DNA from: Lachnospiraceae bacterium UBA3401
Lineage (GTDB): Bacteria; Bacillota; Clostridia; Lachnospirales; Lachnospiraceae
DNA length: 32,297 nt
Direction: 5' to 3'
Assembly (NCBI GenBank): GCA_002358575.1
Contig: DEPD01000024.1
Location: 77,639-109,935 of the forward strand
Part shown: positions 1 to 8,846 of the stretch, piece by piece
Layout: every line of letters begins with the position of its first letter
How positions within the stretch are numbered: position 1 is the first letter of the stretch
The notes under the pieces: generated by a model
The model's database searches: none
Seen by the model: the letters and a program-made list of their open reading frames with translations, nothing else
Told to the model about the DNA's origin: nothing
Program-made: the position numbers and the translations under genes

Positions 1-14
1 CTACGTTATTTCAC

Positions 15-39
15 GGACTTTGCAATATATGCAAAGTCC
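15..39 (-). terminator. Perfect inverted repeat 3' of recN, possible terminator
   Basis: A perfect 10-base-pair stem (GGACTTTGCA, 15-24, with TGCAAAGTCC, 30-39) encloses a 5-base loop. It lies about 80 bases beyond the recN stop, where the transcript of the minus-strand operon should end. No T-run follows on either strand, so it is a weak intrinsic terminator at best. It could instead be the edge of something outside the window. Confidence 0.35.
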
Positions 40-116
40 TGATGCCGAACTGTCACACTTTTTTATCACAATTCACACCACGCCAAATTTCGTATCCATT
101 TTTACAACAATGCATT

Positions 117-1793
117 TTATTTCCGTTTTCTAGCTGTGGCGATCAACTCCTTTGCATTTTCCCGTACAGTATCTGTAATTTCATCACTTCCCAACATTCT
201 TGCAAGCTCATCCACCGCCTCATCTTCGCCAAGCTGTACAATATCTGTAACAGTCTTATTTTCTATAGCCTGCTTTGCGATCTTATAGTGATTGTCTGCC
301 ATCGCTGCGATCTGCGGCAAGTGCGTAATACAAAGTATTTGGTGACTTTGTGACAACTGCCCAAGCTTCTCAGAGACTTTCCATGCCGTCTTTCCGCTAA
401 TACCTGTATCAATCTCATCAAAAATCATTGTCGGAATCTTGTCTCGTGATGCAAGCACAGTTTTGATCGCCAGCATAATTCGAGAAAGCTCACCGCCGCT
501 TGCCACATTCCCCAGACTTTTCAGTGGTGCTCCAGGATTGGTGGAAATCATAAACTCCACATCATCAAATCCCCCCGCTGTCATCTCTTCTTTCTCTCGC
601 ACCTGTATCTCAAACTTTACATCAAGAAAATTGAGGTCTGTGAGCGCCACTATCATATCCTTCTGTAATTTCTCAGCTTCCTTACTGCGGATTTTTGATG
701 CTTTCTGGCACAATTTTTTAAGTTTCTCCTGCTCTTCTGCTAGTTTTGCCTCCAACTGCGCTTTATAGGCATCTGCATTGTTTAACCGCTCAATCTTCTC
801 TCCGAGTTCCTCCTGGTACTGCAAAACTACTTTGATACTGCTGCCATATTTGAGTTTTAGATGATTCAGCAGATTTAAACGCTCTTCCATTTGCTGAAAT
901 TGTTCGCCGTCAAATTCCATATCTGTTATATACTCAGCAATTTCTCTGTTAAAATCATTCAACAATGCATCAATATTTTCAAGTGCATCCGCAAGCTCAC
1001 GCGCCTTGTCATCATAGCTTTCGACACTTCGCAGTTCCCGCACCGCATAACCAACTGCATCCGCCGCGGACTGGTCACTATTTCCAGTAAGTTGATAGAC
1101 CTTGTCTGCCGCCTCCACAATCTGGCGACTGTTTGCCATTCGCCGGTACTCCCGCTCAAGAATCTCATCTTCCCCCTCTGTCAGTCCAGCCTCCTCAATC
1201 TCCTGAAACTCAAACTCTGCAAGGGACAATTCCTTTGCCTTTGTCCCATCATCAATGCAAAACTCCGCAAGTTCCTTTTTCAGAGCCGCATATTGATGAT
1301 AGCACTCTTTCATCTCGCTCTTAACAGCAGCAAGTTCCTCCCCAGCAAAAGAGTCTAAAATCTCCATATGATTTTTTTTGTACAACAAGGACTGATGTTC
1401 ATGTTGACCATGAATATCTATCAAACGTTCAGACAGCGCTTTGATTTGTTTTGCAGTAACCGTCTCCCCACATATTTTAAACACATTTCGACTGGGTTGT
1501 ATTTTGCGCTGGATAATGATAATTCCATCTTCTTCAATGGGAATCTCAAGGGCTTCAATTTCCTTCCTGAGCGCATCATCAGGCGCCTGAAACACCAGTT
1601 CTACAAGTGCATACTCAGCCCCTGTCCGAATCATGTCCTTATCTGCGCGCGCGCCTAAAGCAAGATTAATGGAGCCAATCAAAATTGATTTACCGGCTCC
1701 TGTCTCTCCACTCAATATATTCAACCCTTCTCCAAAATTCACCTCTGTCTCCGCTATTAGAGCCAGATTCTTTACATGCAAACTAATCAACAT
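117..1793 (-). CDS. recN: DNA repair protein RecN
   Basis: RecN is a cytoplasmic SMC-like ATPase that acts early in double-strand-break repair and helps tether DNA ends. The 558-residue product is close to the usual family length (about 550-580). It starts with the typical MLISLHVKNLALI. A Walker A loop GETGAGKS lies at about residues 29-36, long coiled-coil-like segments follow, and the C-terminal half carries the ABC signature SGGELSR and Walker B MIFDEIDTGISG. The ATG at 1793 begins 10 bases after the argR stop, so the two are very likely co-transcribed. The SD site is weak. It is the last gene of the minus-strand block in this window. Confidence 0.97.
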   Translation of the reverse strand: MLISLHVKNLALIAETEVNFGEGLNILSGETGAGKSILIGSINLALGARADKDMIRTGAEYALVELVFQAPDDALRKEIEALEIPIEEDGIIIIQRKIQPSRNVFKICGETVTAKQIKALSERLIDIHGQHEHQSLLYKKNHMEILDSFAGEELAAVKSEMKECYHQYAALKKELAEFCIDDGTKAKELSLAEFEFQEIEEAGLTEGEDEILEREYRRMANSRQIVEAADKVYQLTGNSDQSAADAVGYAVRELRSVESYDDKARELADALENIDALLNDFNREIAEYITDMEFDGEQFQQMEERLNLLNHLKLKYGSSIKVVLQYQEELGEKIERLNNADAYKAQLEAKLAEEQEKLKKLCQKASKIRSKEAEKLQKDMIVALTDLNFLDVKFEIQVREKEEMTAGGFDDVEFMISTNPGAPLKSLGNVASGGELSRIMLAIKTVLASRDKIPTMIFDEIDTGISGKTAWKVSEKLGQLSQSHQILCITHLPQIAAMADNHYKIAKQAIENKTVTDIVQLGEDEAVDELARMLGSDEITDTVRENAKELIATARKRK

Positions 1794-1803
1794 CTATAAG
1801 TCC

Positions 1804-2259
1804 CTAACCTTTTATAATCATATTCAGCTTGTCCATCACAGCTTTTGTTTCCTCGACAGACTTCACAGCAGCAAAGATGGTGTCATCCCCCGCTATGCAA
1901 CCAACAATCTCTGGAAATCGCATTGCATCGAGCGCCGCTGCAACTGCCATTGCCATTCCTTGCTCCGTCTTAATCACCAATATATTCTGCGCCATCTGCA
2001 CAGAGAGAAAACCTTCCCGCAACACACGAACATACTTATTCCCCAGATTATTGTCTTCCCCCTGCTGCGAAATGATATACTTCTGCCTGCCATTTCCAAT
2101 CGCTATTTTTGACAGATGCAGTTCCCTGATATCCCTTGAAACTGTCGCCTGTGTCACATCAAAACCTTCTCTGCGAAGATATTCCGCCAATTCTTCCTGA
2201 GTCTCAATTTCATATTTATTGATTAGATCGACCACGACCGCATGTCTTCGTCTTTTCAT
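1804..2259 (-). CDS. argR: Arginine repressor ArgR
   Basis: ArgR is the hexameric arginine-sensing regulator of arginine synthesis and catabolism genes. The 151-residue product has an N-terminal winged helix-turn-helix with the recognition stretch TQATVSRDIREL at about residues 36-47. Its C-terminal arginine-binding and oligomerisation domain has GCIAGDDTIFAA at about 120-131. The ATG at 2259 lies 24 bases after the nadK stop, and recN follows 10 bases downstream. The nadK-argR-recN order is common in Firmicutes. I did not find a convincing ARG box in the short upstream gap. Confidence 0.96.
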   Translation of the reverse strand: MKRRRHAVVVDLINKYEIETQEELAEYLRREGFDVTQATVSRDIRELHLSKIAIGNGRQKYIISQQGEDNNLGNKYVRVLREGFLSVQMAQNILVIKTEQGMAMAVAAALDAMRFPEIVGCIAGDDTIFAAVKSVEETKAVMDKLNMIIKG

Positions 2260-2283
2260 TGGAAATCATGCCTTTCACATTGT

Positions 2284-3093
2284 TTATATCCGCATTTTTT
2301 TGCGCAGCGTATCCAGGAAGCTACCCTCGCTGAGCTTGATAATCTTTATCACTTTGTCCGAACGTATAATTCGCACCTTATCCCCTTCATTGAGACTCAC
2401 AGGACACCGCCCGTCAAAGCTGACTTCCACTCCGCGCTTTTCACTGAACCTGTAGCGACCAATCTCAATGTCAATCTCATCATCTTCCGCAAGTATAATC
2501 GTTCTGTTATTTACCAGTGTATGCGAGCAAACTGGTGTCATCAAAATCAACCGCGCACGCGGCTCGACAATCGGACCACCCGCCGACAGATTATACGCAG
2601 TGGAACCAGTCGGCGTGGAAACAATCATGCCATCTGCATTGTATGTACTTAGAAGGCGTCCATTGACATAAATATTAAAATTAATGACATGAAGCGCTCC
2701 TTTTCTGTTGATTACAATATCATTTAATGCAGTCTGTGGATTCATACTTTCCCCAGATACCACAGGAGTTCCACGCAGCATCATACGCGGCTCAATTTCA
2801 AACTGATTTGCAATCAAACTGTCAAGCGCGGGGCCAATCTCCTCTCGATCCACCTCTGCAAGATACCCCAATGTACCAAGATTAACTCCAATCATTGGAA
2901 TATGATAGCTAACGTACTCCCTTGCGGCCCGCAGCATTGTCCCATCACCGCCTAGCACAATCATTCCTTCGACACGCTCGTCAACGCTGTCGCTGCACAG
3001 ACACCCTTTCAGATTGAGGTAATCCCTTATGTAGCGTGTAATCTCACCATTTCCGTCTTTTGTCTGGTTTGTATATATATAAAATGTTCTCAT
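2284..3093 (-). CDS. nadK: NAD kinase
   Basis: NAD kinase phosphorylates NAD+ to NADP+ in the cytoplasm using ATP or polyphosphate. The 269-residue length fits the compact bacterial form. The signature GGDGTMLRAAR lies at about residues 48-58, and the second conserved block NADGMIVSTPTGSTAY at about 152-167. The ATG at 3093 has a GGAG five bases upstream and follows the tlyA stop by 14 bases. It is co-transcribed with tlyA, argR and recN by spacing. Confidence 0.96.
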   Translation of the reverse strand: MRTFYIYTNQTKDGNGEITRYIRDYLNLKGCLCSDSVDERVEGMIVLGGDGTMLRAAREYVSYHIPMIGVNLGTLGYLAEVDREEIGPALDSLIANQFEIEPRMMLRGTPVVSGESMNPQTALNDIVINRKGALHVINFNIYVNGRLLSTYNADGMIVSTPTGSTAYNLSAGGPIVEPRARLILMTPVCSHTLVNNRTIILAEDDEIDIEIGRYRFSEKRGVEVSFDGRCPVSLNEGDKVRIIRSDKVIKIIKLSEGSFLDTLRKKMRI

Positions 3094-3107
3094 TGATACT
3101 CCATTAA

Positions 3108-3947
3108 CTATCCAGCGTCCAAAACATTGTGTGCCTGTGCAACGGTCTCTGCTATCATACCAGCAAATTTCTCCTGCATGATACGATCCACGTTCAAACG
3201 TTCTATGGGCTGCTCTGTTCGTAACAGATGCATTAAATATTCTATATTTCCCTCTGGTCCTCTAATTGGAGAAAAGTCAAGATGCAAAATTTCAAATCCT
3301 TCTGCCAGTGTAAAAGCAAACACTTTCTCTATTACTTCTCTGTGTATCTGCGGGTCACGCACTACCCCTTTTTTTCCAACTTTCTCTTTTCCTGCCTCAA
3401 ACTGTGGTTTAATCAAACACACCATTTCTGCATCTGGCTTTAGCAGCGCATATGCAGGCCGCAATATCTTGTCCAGTGAGATAAAAGACACATCAACCGA
3501 AGCAAAATCAAGTCTGTCCGCAATATCTTCTAGTGTCATATACCGGAAATTAGTCTTCTCCATACAGACAACCCGCGCGTCATTTCTAAGTTTCCATGCA
3601 AGCTGTCCATGCCCTACATCAACAGAGTACACTTTTTTTGCTCCATTTTGCAGCATACAGTCTGTAAAACCACCTGTCGACGCACCGATATCCATACAAA
3701 TTTTTTCATCTAACTGCACGCCAAATTGTACAATCGCCTTCTCAAGCTTTAATCCCCCGCGGCTGACATAGCGCAGCGTATTCCCTCTGACTTCAATTTG
3801 GACCTTGGTTTCATCGAACATTGTTCCCGCCTTGTCCTCCTTCTGATCATTGACATACACACAGCCTGCCATAATCACTGCTTTTGCCTTCTCCCGGGAC
3901 GCTGCAAGTCCCTGACGCACTAGCAATATATCCAGACGTTCCTTCAT
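3108..3947 (-). CDS. tlyA: TlyA-type rRNA 2'-O-methyltransferase
   Basis: The 279-residue protein has an N-terminal S4 RNA-binding domain (about residues 1-65) and a FtsJ/RrmJ-like Rossmann methyltransferase domain. The SAM-binding motif is DIGASTGGFTD at about residues 86-96, and SVDVGHGQLAW follows. The family includes mycobacterial TlyA, an rRNA 2'-O-ribose methyltransferase that also gave rise to the old label hemolysin. Substrate specificity here is inferred from family. Its usual neighbours dxs (upstream) and nadK (downstream) are present. The gap to dxs is widened by the inserted element at 4000-4158. Confidence 0.93.
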   Translation of the reverse strand: MKERLDILLVRQGLAASREKAKAVIMAGCVYVNDQKEDKAGTMFDETKVQIEVRGNTLRYVSRGGLKLEKAIVQFGVQLDEKICMDIGASTGGFTDCMLQNGAKKVYSVDVGHGQLAWKLRNDARVVCMEKTNFRYMTLEDIADRLDFASVDVSFISLDKILRPAYALLKPDAEMVCLIKPQFEAGKEKVGKKGVVRDPQIHREVIEKVFAFTLAEGFEILHLDFSPIRGPEGNIEYLMHLLRTEQPIERLNVDRIMQEKFAGMIAETVAQAHNVLDAG

Positions 3948-3999
3948 GCTCCCGAATCCTTTCTAAAAAATTCAAGCCAATTTCATCAAATCAATGCAA

Positions 4000-4158
4000 A
4001 GAACTGTAGAAAAATAACTGACACATCTTGACTTGTCTATTTCTCCGATTACGCATGTCAAAAATCCTCGCCGCAGCCCGCTAAGACTACGTTTTTTGAC
4101 ATACCTTCTCGAAGAAATATCCTGCGCAATTTGTATCACTTATTTTCCTACAATTCCT
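4000..4158. mobile_element. MITE-like non-autonomous element, copy 1
   Basis: This is a 159-base element with imperfect terminal inverted repeats. The left 26 bases from 4000 match the complement of the right end from 4158 at about 22 of 26 positions, allowing one gap. Positions 4001-4050 match 22807-22856 at 48 of 50 bases, and 4092-4158 match 22945-23011 at 64 of 67. The centre (4051-4091) is unrelated to that of copy 2. An inner perfect 10-base inverted repeat (ATGTCAAAAA, 4055-4064, with 4093-4102) makes the whole unit hairpin-prone. It encodes no transposase, so movement in trans is inference. The right end overlaps the dxs 3' end. Confidence 0.8.
4096..4123 (+). promoter_or_regulatory. 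Element-borne promoter facing dxs antisense
   Basis: A perfect -35 TTGACA (4096-4101) is followed by 16 bases and TATCCT (4118-4123). The first base transcribed would fall near 4130, and the RNA would run antisense into the 3' end of dxs. The same layout with a better -10 (TATACT) occurs in copy 2. Activity is not shown. Confidence 0.45.
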
Positions 4159-5999
4159 AGTATTCTGCGCTCAATCGTCTCTGCATCAATACCCACTTCC
4201 TTACGCAGTATCTCCACATTTCCATGCTCCACATACTCATCTGGAATATGAATTGTAATCAGTTTTACATCTGGTGCATTTTCGTCCAGATAACTTCTTA
4301 CTTTCTCGCCAAATCCGCCGCTTGCCACATTCTCCTCCATCGTCACAATCAAATAGTGTTTTTTAACAGCTTCATCCAAAATTTCCGTATCGATTGGTTT
4401 CACAAAACGGGCATTGATAACACTGCAAGAAAACCCTCTCTGCATCAACAGTTCGCGCACCAAAAGTGCTGTTTTTACCATGCTTCCCACCGCTACCAAG
4501 GCAATATTGCACTCACGATAAATCCACTCCGCCTTTCCAAGGCTGATAGGTTCACGGTACTCCCGCAAGCCATCATACGCCTCCCCCCGCGGATATCGAA
4601 GTGCAATCGGTCCCTGAAATGCCACCGCAAATTTAAGCATATCCGAGAGTTCCCACTTATTTTTGGGTGCCATAATATGCATGTTTGGTATCGATGACAA
4701 ATAGGACAAATCAAATATTCCCTGATGTGTCTCCCCATCACTCCCGACAAGTCCTGCGCGGTCTATCGCAAAGACCACTGGCAAATTCTGAATGCAAACG
4801 TCATGCAGAATCTGGTCATACGCCCTTTGCAAAAAAGATGAATAGATTGCAACCACTGGCTTTAGTCCGCCTGCTGCCAGCCCTGCTGCAAAAGTAACTG
4901 CATGTTCCTCTGCAATCCCCACATCAAAAAAGCGCTCAGGATACAAATTGCGAAACCGCTTTAATCCCGTTCCATCTGGCATTGCAGCCGTGATTGCCAC
5001 AACGTCGTCATATCGGTCTCCCAACTTGCACATCACTGTAGAAAACACATCTGTGTAACTTGACTTTGTTTTTGGGGTCCGCGGAAGCCCTGTATCTACA
5101 TCAAATGGCTCCGCGCCATGGAATCTTGCAGGGTGTTTCTCTGCAGGTGCAAATCCTTTGCCCTTCTGTGTAAGCACATGGATTAAAACGGCAGATTTAC
5201 AGCGTTTTGCCTCACGGAATACCTTCATCATAGCATTGATATTATGCCCGTCCACTGGTCCTAAATAGGTGATTCCCATATCCTCGAAAAACATACCCGG
5301 AATCACAAGCTGTTTCACAGAACTTTTTGCGCGCCGTATACTTGTCACAATCGGTTCTCCCAATTTGGATTCCATAAGAGAATTGTAGATGCCTTCCTTC
5401 ATGTCAAGGTACTTGTCCGCTGTTCTTATATTGTTTAGATACTTTGACATTCCACCCACATTTTCTGAAATGGACATATTATTGTCATTTAAAATAATAA
5501 TAAAATTTTTCTTTAGACGTGAGGCATTGTTCAGCGCCTCATATGCCATTCCGCCGGTGAGTGAACCATCTCCAATAACAGAAACGACTGTATAGTCTTC
5601 ATTGCGCAAATCCCGTGCCTTTACCAGTCCCAGCCCCGCCGAGATAGACGTGGAACTATGTCCGGTGTCAAAGCAGTCGCATTCACTCTCTTTTCTTTTA
5701 GGAAAGCCACTCATACCGCCATATTTCCGCAAATGCTCAAATCCAGAACGCCTGCCAGTCAGTAGTTTGTGCGTATAGGACTGATGTCCCACGTCCCACA
5801 CAATCTTATCCTGCGGCAGGTTCAGGCTTAAATGCAGCGCCATAGTCAACTCCACAGCGCCGAGGTTAGAGCCAAGATGACCCCCTGTGACACTAATTTT
5901 ATTGATCAAAAATTCCCGAATCTCCTCTGCCAGCAGATTCCAATCCTCCGGCGGCACATTTTTTATATCATTTTCTTTCTCTATCGTCTCTAATATCAT
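4140..5999 (-). CDS. dxs: 1-deoxy-D-xylulose-5-phosphate synthase
   Basis: Dxs condenses pyruvate and glyceraldehyde 3-phosphate, with thiamine diphosphate, in the first step of the DXP isoprenoid pathway. The 619-residue product has the family layout. HLGSNLGAVELT is near residue 44, the thiamine-diphosphate motif VIGDGSLTGGMAYEALNNA is near 141-159, followed by NDNNMSISENVGG, and the transketolase-like RAGLVGSDGETHQG is in the second half. The start is the ATG at 5999, 8 bases after GAAAGG. A GTG at 6008 overlaps that SD and is unlikely. The last five codons (GIVGK) and the stop lie inside the right inverted repeat of the mobile element, so the native C-terminus was probably replaced. Confidence 0.96.
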   Translation of the reverse strand: MILETIEKENDIKNVPPEDWNLLAEEIREFLINKISVTGGHLGSNLGAVELTMALHLSLNLPQDKIVWDVGHQSYTHKLLTGRRSGFEHLRKYGGMSGFPKRKESECDCFDTGHSSTSISAGLGLVKARDLRNEDYTVVSVIGDGSLTGGMAYEALNNASRLKKNFIIILNDNNMSISENVGGMSKYLNNIRTADKYLDMKEGIYNSLMESKLGEPIVTSIRRAKSSVKQLVIPGMFFEDMGITYLGPVDGHNINAMMKVFREAKRCKSAVLIHVLTQKGKGFAPAEKHPARFHGAEPFDVDTGLPRTPKTKSSYTDVFSTVMCKLGDRYDDVVAITAAMPDGTGLKRFRNLYPERFFDVGIAEEHAVTFAAGLAAGGLKPVVAIYSSFLQRAYDQILHDVCIQNLPVVFAIDRAGLVGSDGETHQGIFDLSYLSSIPNMHIMAPKNKWELSDMLKFAVAFQGPIALRYPRGEAYDGLREYREPISLGKAEWIYRECNIALVAVGSMVKTALLVRELLMQRGFSCSVINARFVKPIDTEILDEAVKKHYLIVTMEENVASGGFGEKVRSYLDENAPDVKLITIHIPDEYVEHGNVEILRKEVGIDAETIERRILGIVGK

Positions 6000-6024
6000 A
6001 CCCAGCACCTTTCACAACAAGGTT

Positions 6025-6942
6025 TTACTTCACACGTGTTATCAGACTGCGTACCAGCTCTATCAGAAACTTATTCTGAACACCTTTTTCTTCCAGCGAA
6101 CACAAAAGTTTTACCGCATGGTCTGAAAGCTCCTTTTGCTCCTGTGATGCCTCTGTAAGCCCTTTTAGCGTGACATAAGTCGTCTTTTGATTCTTCGCAT
6201 CACTTCCGACAGGTTTTCCCAACGTCTCAAGTGTACTTGTCACATCAAGGATATCATCTTGTATCTGAAATGCAATCCCTATCTCATACGCAGCCCGCTC
6301 CACCAGCGTGACTTGTCCTTCGTCCGCTCCCGCCAGAACTGCTCCGACCATCATTGCAGCTTGTATCAGCGCTGCCGTCTTGTGTTCATGAATAAACAGC
6401 AAATGCTCCTGTGTGACCTTTTCCCCAAGATTTTCCGCTTCAATATCTGCAGTTTGACCGCCAATCATTCCGTAAATCCCCGCCTTCTGCGCGAGGATAG
6501 ACAGTGCTCTCGCCTTTCTGTTTGTATCACCGTTCGGAAACACAAATGATTTTAGTGCGGTTTCAAATGCATAATTTAAAAGTCCATCTCCGGCAAGGAT
6601 TGCCATCGCTTCTCCATAGACAGCCCAAGTTGTCTTTTTTCCTCTACGATAAAGGTCATTGTCCATAGCAGGCAGATCGTCATGTACAAGCGAATACGTA
6701 TGTATCATTTCAATCGCTGCCATAAATGGTTCTATCTCTTTATCCACGCCGCCAAAAAGCCTGTAAGTCTCCGACATCAGTAGAGGACGCAACCTCTTTC
6801 CACCTGCATTCACACTGTAGTTCATTGCCTCTGCCACCGTCTTTGCCCAATCTGCTTCCCCTGAGACGCATTGCGGAAGATATGCCTTTATAATTTGTTC
6901 TATTTCCTTTATCTTACATTCCAATTCCTGATCAAAATTCAT
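6025..6942 (-). CDS. ispA: Polyprenyl (farnesyl/geranyl) diphosphate synthase
   Basis: This cytoplasmic prenyltransferase joins isopentenyl diphosphate units to allylic diphosphates, giving farnesyl or geranylgeranyl diphosphate for quinone, undecaprenyl or other lipids. The 305 residues carry GGKRLRPLL, the first aspartate-rich motif DDLPAMDND, the HEHKTAALIQAA block and the second aspartate-rich motif FQIQDDILD. The ATG at 6942 overlaps the xseB 3' end by 11 bases and has GGAG six bases upstream, a sign of translational coupling. Chain length cannot be set from sequence alone. Confidence 0.94.
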   Translation of the reverse strand: MNFDQELECKIKEIEQIIKAYLPQCVSGEADWAKTVAEAMNYSVNAGGKRLRPLLMSETYRLFGGVDKEIEPFMAAIEMIHTYSLVHDDLPAMDNDLYRRGKKTTWAVYGEAMAILAGDGLLNYAFETALKSFVFPNGDTNRKARALSILAQKAGIYGMIGGQTADIEAENLGEKVTQEHLLFIHEHKTAALIQAAMMVGAVLAGADEGQVTLVERAAYEIGIAFQIQDDILDVTSTLETLGKPVGSDAKNQKTTYVTLKGLTEASQEQKELSDHAVKLLCSLEEKGVQNKFLIELVRSLITRVK

Positions 6943-7138
6943 CTAATTCTCCATTTTCATTTAATTTGAGAACTTCCTTCTCCACGCTGTCAATCTTGTC
7001 ATTGCAGGACTGAATCAATCTCATGCCTTCTTTGTACAATCGAAAAGACTCTTCCAGCGAGATGTCCTCCTGTTGCAGTTTGCCAATTGTATCTTCCAAT
7101 CTCTCAAATGTCTGTTCCAATGTCAGCTCCGTCGCCAT
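6932..7138 (-). CDS. xseB: Exodeoxyribonuclease VII small subunit
   Basis: XseB is the small helical subunit that binds the large subunit XseA in exonuclease VII, a single-strand DNA exonuclease. The 68 residues show the family pattern TFERLEDTIGKLQQEDISLE, followed by SFRLYKEGM. It starts with ATG inside the xseA 3' end (35-base overlap) behind AGAGGT, and its own 3' end overlaps ispA. Confidence 0.95.
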   Translation of the reverse strand: MATELTLEQTFERLEDTIGKLQQEDISLEESFRLYKEGMRLIQSCNDKIDSVEKEVLKLNENGELDEF

Positions 7139-8360
7139 GTTCTACCTCTTTCTCAAGACAGCCAGTCTGCGTTTTTGTTACTTTTGCCTGTATCATACCA
7201 TTCTTTACATAAATGCAAACAATATCTCCTATTTTCATAAGATGCACATCATTGATCACCTTGTGCTGCATATCCTCAACATATGCATACCCTTGACAAA
7301 GCTTGTCAAGCGGAGAAAGTCCCTTTAGCTGTTCTGCATAGAGCGCTAGTCTGTGCTTTTGCTGTTTTAGCGCACTCTCCATAAGTCCGGCAAGCTTTCC
7401 TTCCAAATCCATACAGTATGTCCGTTTCTGCTGAATCTGATTGGCTGGACTTAAAAACTTTAATTTTAACCGAAACTGGTTAAGACGATTTTGCTGTCTG
7501 TCAATCTGCACTTTCAGCGCATGTGTCAAAGTAGATTGATAAACTGCCAGCTTGTCCATCAACTGTCCAAAATCATAGACTGCAAGTTCTGCCGCTGCCG
7601 AAGGAGTTGGCGCTCTCAAATCCGCCACAAAATCGGCAATTGTCGTATCTGTCTCATGTCCTACTGCCGATATTACAGGAACACTACAATTAAAAATTGC
7701 CTGTGCGACTGCCTCCTCATTAAACGCCCACAAATCTTCAATAGAGCCACCGCCTCTTCCGACAATTATCACGTCTACGCCAAGGCGGTCCAATGAACGG
7801 ATTCCACTCACAATGCTTGCCACAGCCTGATCACCCTGCACAATCGCAGGATACAAAATAATCTGTATATAGGGATTGCGCCTTGTCGCAATATTGATAA
7901 TATCGCGAACCGCTGCCCCTGTAGGCGCTGTCACAACTCCCAATGTACGAATATACGCAGGTATAGGCTGTTTGTACTCTGGTGCAAACATACCCATTTC
8001 TTCCAATCTGCGCTTCATGCGGTCAAACTTTTCGTATAACACGCCCGCGCCGTCAAGCGTAATCTGCTTTGCATACAGTTGATATCTGCCATCTCTTTCA
8101 TATACGTCAATCGTACCGCCAACCACAACCATCTGCCCTTCCTCCAGACGGAAAGAAAGGCCGGTGCGATTGCCGGCAAACATAACACAGCTAATCACTC
8201 CTCTTGCATCCTTCAATGTAAAATAGATATGCCCCGAAGAATGATACTTGCAGTTGCTAATCTCTCCCTTTACCAAAAGGTATCTTAGCATATAATCCTG
8301 TGTAAACATATTTTTAATGTAGGAATTGACCTGTGCAACCGTATAAACATTCTGTCTCAC
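7104..8360 (-). CDS. xseA: Exodeoxyribonuclease VII large subunit
   Basis: XseA is the catalytic subunit of exonuclease VII, which degrades single-stranded DNA in both directions. The 418-residue protein starts with an OB-fold (about residues 5-100, including VKGEISNCKYHSSGHIYFTL). The conserved catalytic core follows with GVVTAPTGAAVRDI, VGRGGGSIEDLWAFNEE and AVGHETDTTIADFVAD. The start is a GTG at 8360 with GGAGG seven bases upstream. Its 3' end overlaps xseB, as usual for this pair. Confidence 0.96.
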   Translation of the reverse strand: MRQNVYTVAQVNSYIKNMFTQDYMLRYLLVKGEISNCKYHSSGHIYFTLKDARGVISCVMFAGNRTGLSFRLEEGQMVVVGGTIDVYERDGRYQLYAKQITLDGAGVLYEKFDRMKRRLEEMGMFAPEYKQPIPAYIRTLGVVTAPTGAAVRDIINIATRRNPYIQIILYPAIVQGDQAVASIVSGIRSLDRLGVDVIIVGRGGGSIEDLWAFNEEAVAQAIFNCSVPVISAVGHETDTTIADFVADLRAPTPSAAAELAVYDFGQLMDKLAVYQSTLTHALKVQIDRQQNRLNQFRLKLKFLSPANQIQQKRTYCMDLEGKLAGLMESALKQQKHRLALYAEQLKGLSPLDKLCQGYAYVEDMQHKVINDVHLMKIGDIVCIYVKNGMIQAKVTKTQTGCLEKEVEHGDGADIGTDI

Positions 8361-8392
8361 AAAAATGCCTCCCTGTCATACAGCATAAACCA

Positions 8393-8824
8393 TTATTTTT
8401 TTTCAGCAAACTTTGCAAGAACACCGTTGACAAACCCTGATGATTCGTCCTGTCCAAACTGTTTGGCAAGTTCCACCGCCTCATTGATCGCGACGCTGGT
8501 TGGAACATCCTTGTCAAAAATAATCTCATATACTGCAAGACGCAGAATCGTAAGGTCTACTTTTCCCATTCTCTGTGTCGTCCAGCCTTTTGCCCGCGCG
8601 TTAATCATCGCGTCAATTTCGTCCAGCTTTTCCAATATCCGATTGCCTTTATCTGAGATGTACGCCATATCCGGCTCGCTGATTGGAGGCAGTTCGTTTT
8701 CCTGTGTTTCCTCCTCCAAGCTCTCAAAAAAGAACTGTTTCTGTTCTGGCATTTCGTCCCTGTCATTAAACTCAACTCTGAATATAAACTTAAATATCTG
8801 TTCTCTAAGCTCTCTTCTGCTCAT
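8393..8824 (-). CDS. nusB: Transcription antitermination factor NusB
   Basis: NusB binds boxA RNA with NusE (S10) to support antitermination on rRNA operons. The 143 residues are all-helical in appearance. They begin MSRRELREQIFKFIF and contain the conserved C-terminal VAINEAVELAKQFGQDESSGFVNGVL (about residues 110-135). The gap from asp23 is 22 bases and the gap to xseA is 32 bases. The asp23-nusB-xseA-xseB order is standard for Clostridia. Confidence 0.95.
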   Translation of the reverse strand: MSRRELREQIFKFIFRVEFNDRDEMPEQKQFFFESLEEETQENELPPISEPDMAYISDKGNRILEKLDEIDAMINARAKGWTTQRMGKVDLTILRLAVYEIIFDKDVPTSVAINEAVELAKQFGQDESSGFVNGVLAKFAEKK

Positions 8825-8846
8825 TTATCTTTTCCCTAATTCATAT

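Noticed and set aside
2242..2652. Long plus-strand open frames opposite nadK, tlyA, nusB, asp23 and other genes
   Set aside because: They lie antisense to clearly recognisable genes, lack SD sites and have no protein-like composition. The same holds for 3127-3771, 8427-8858 and 8851-9768.
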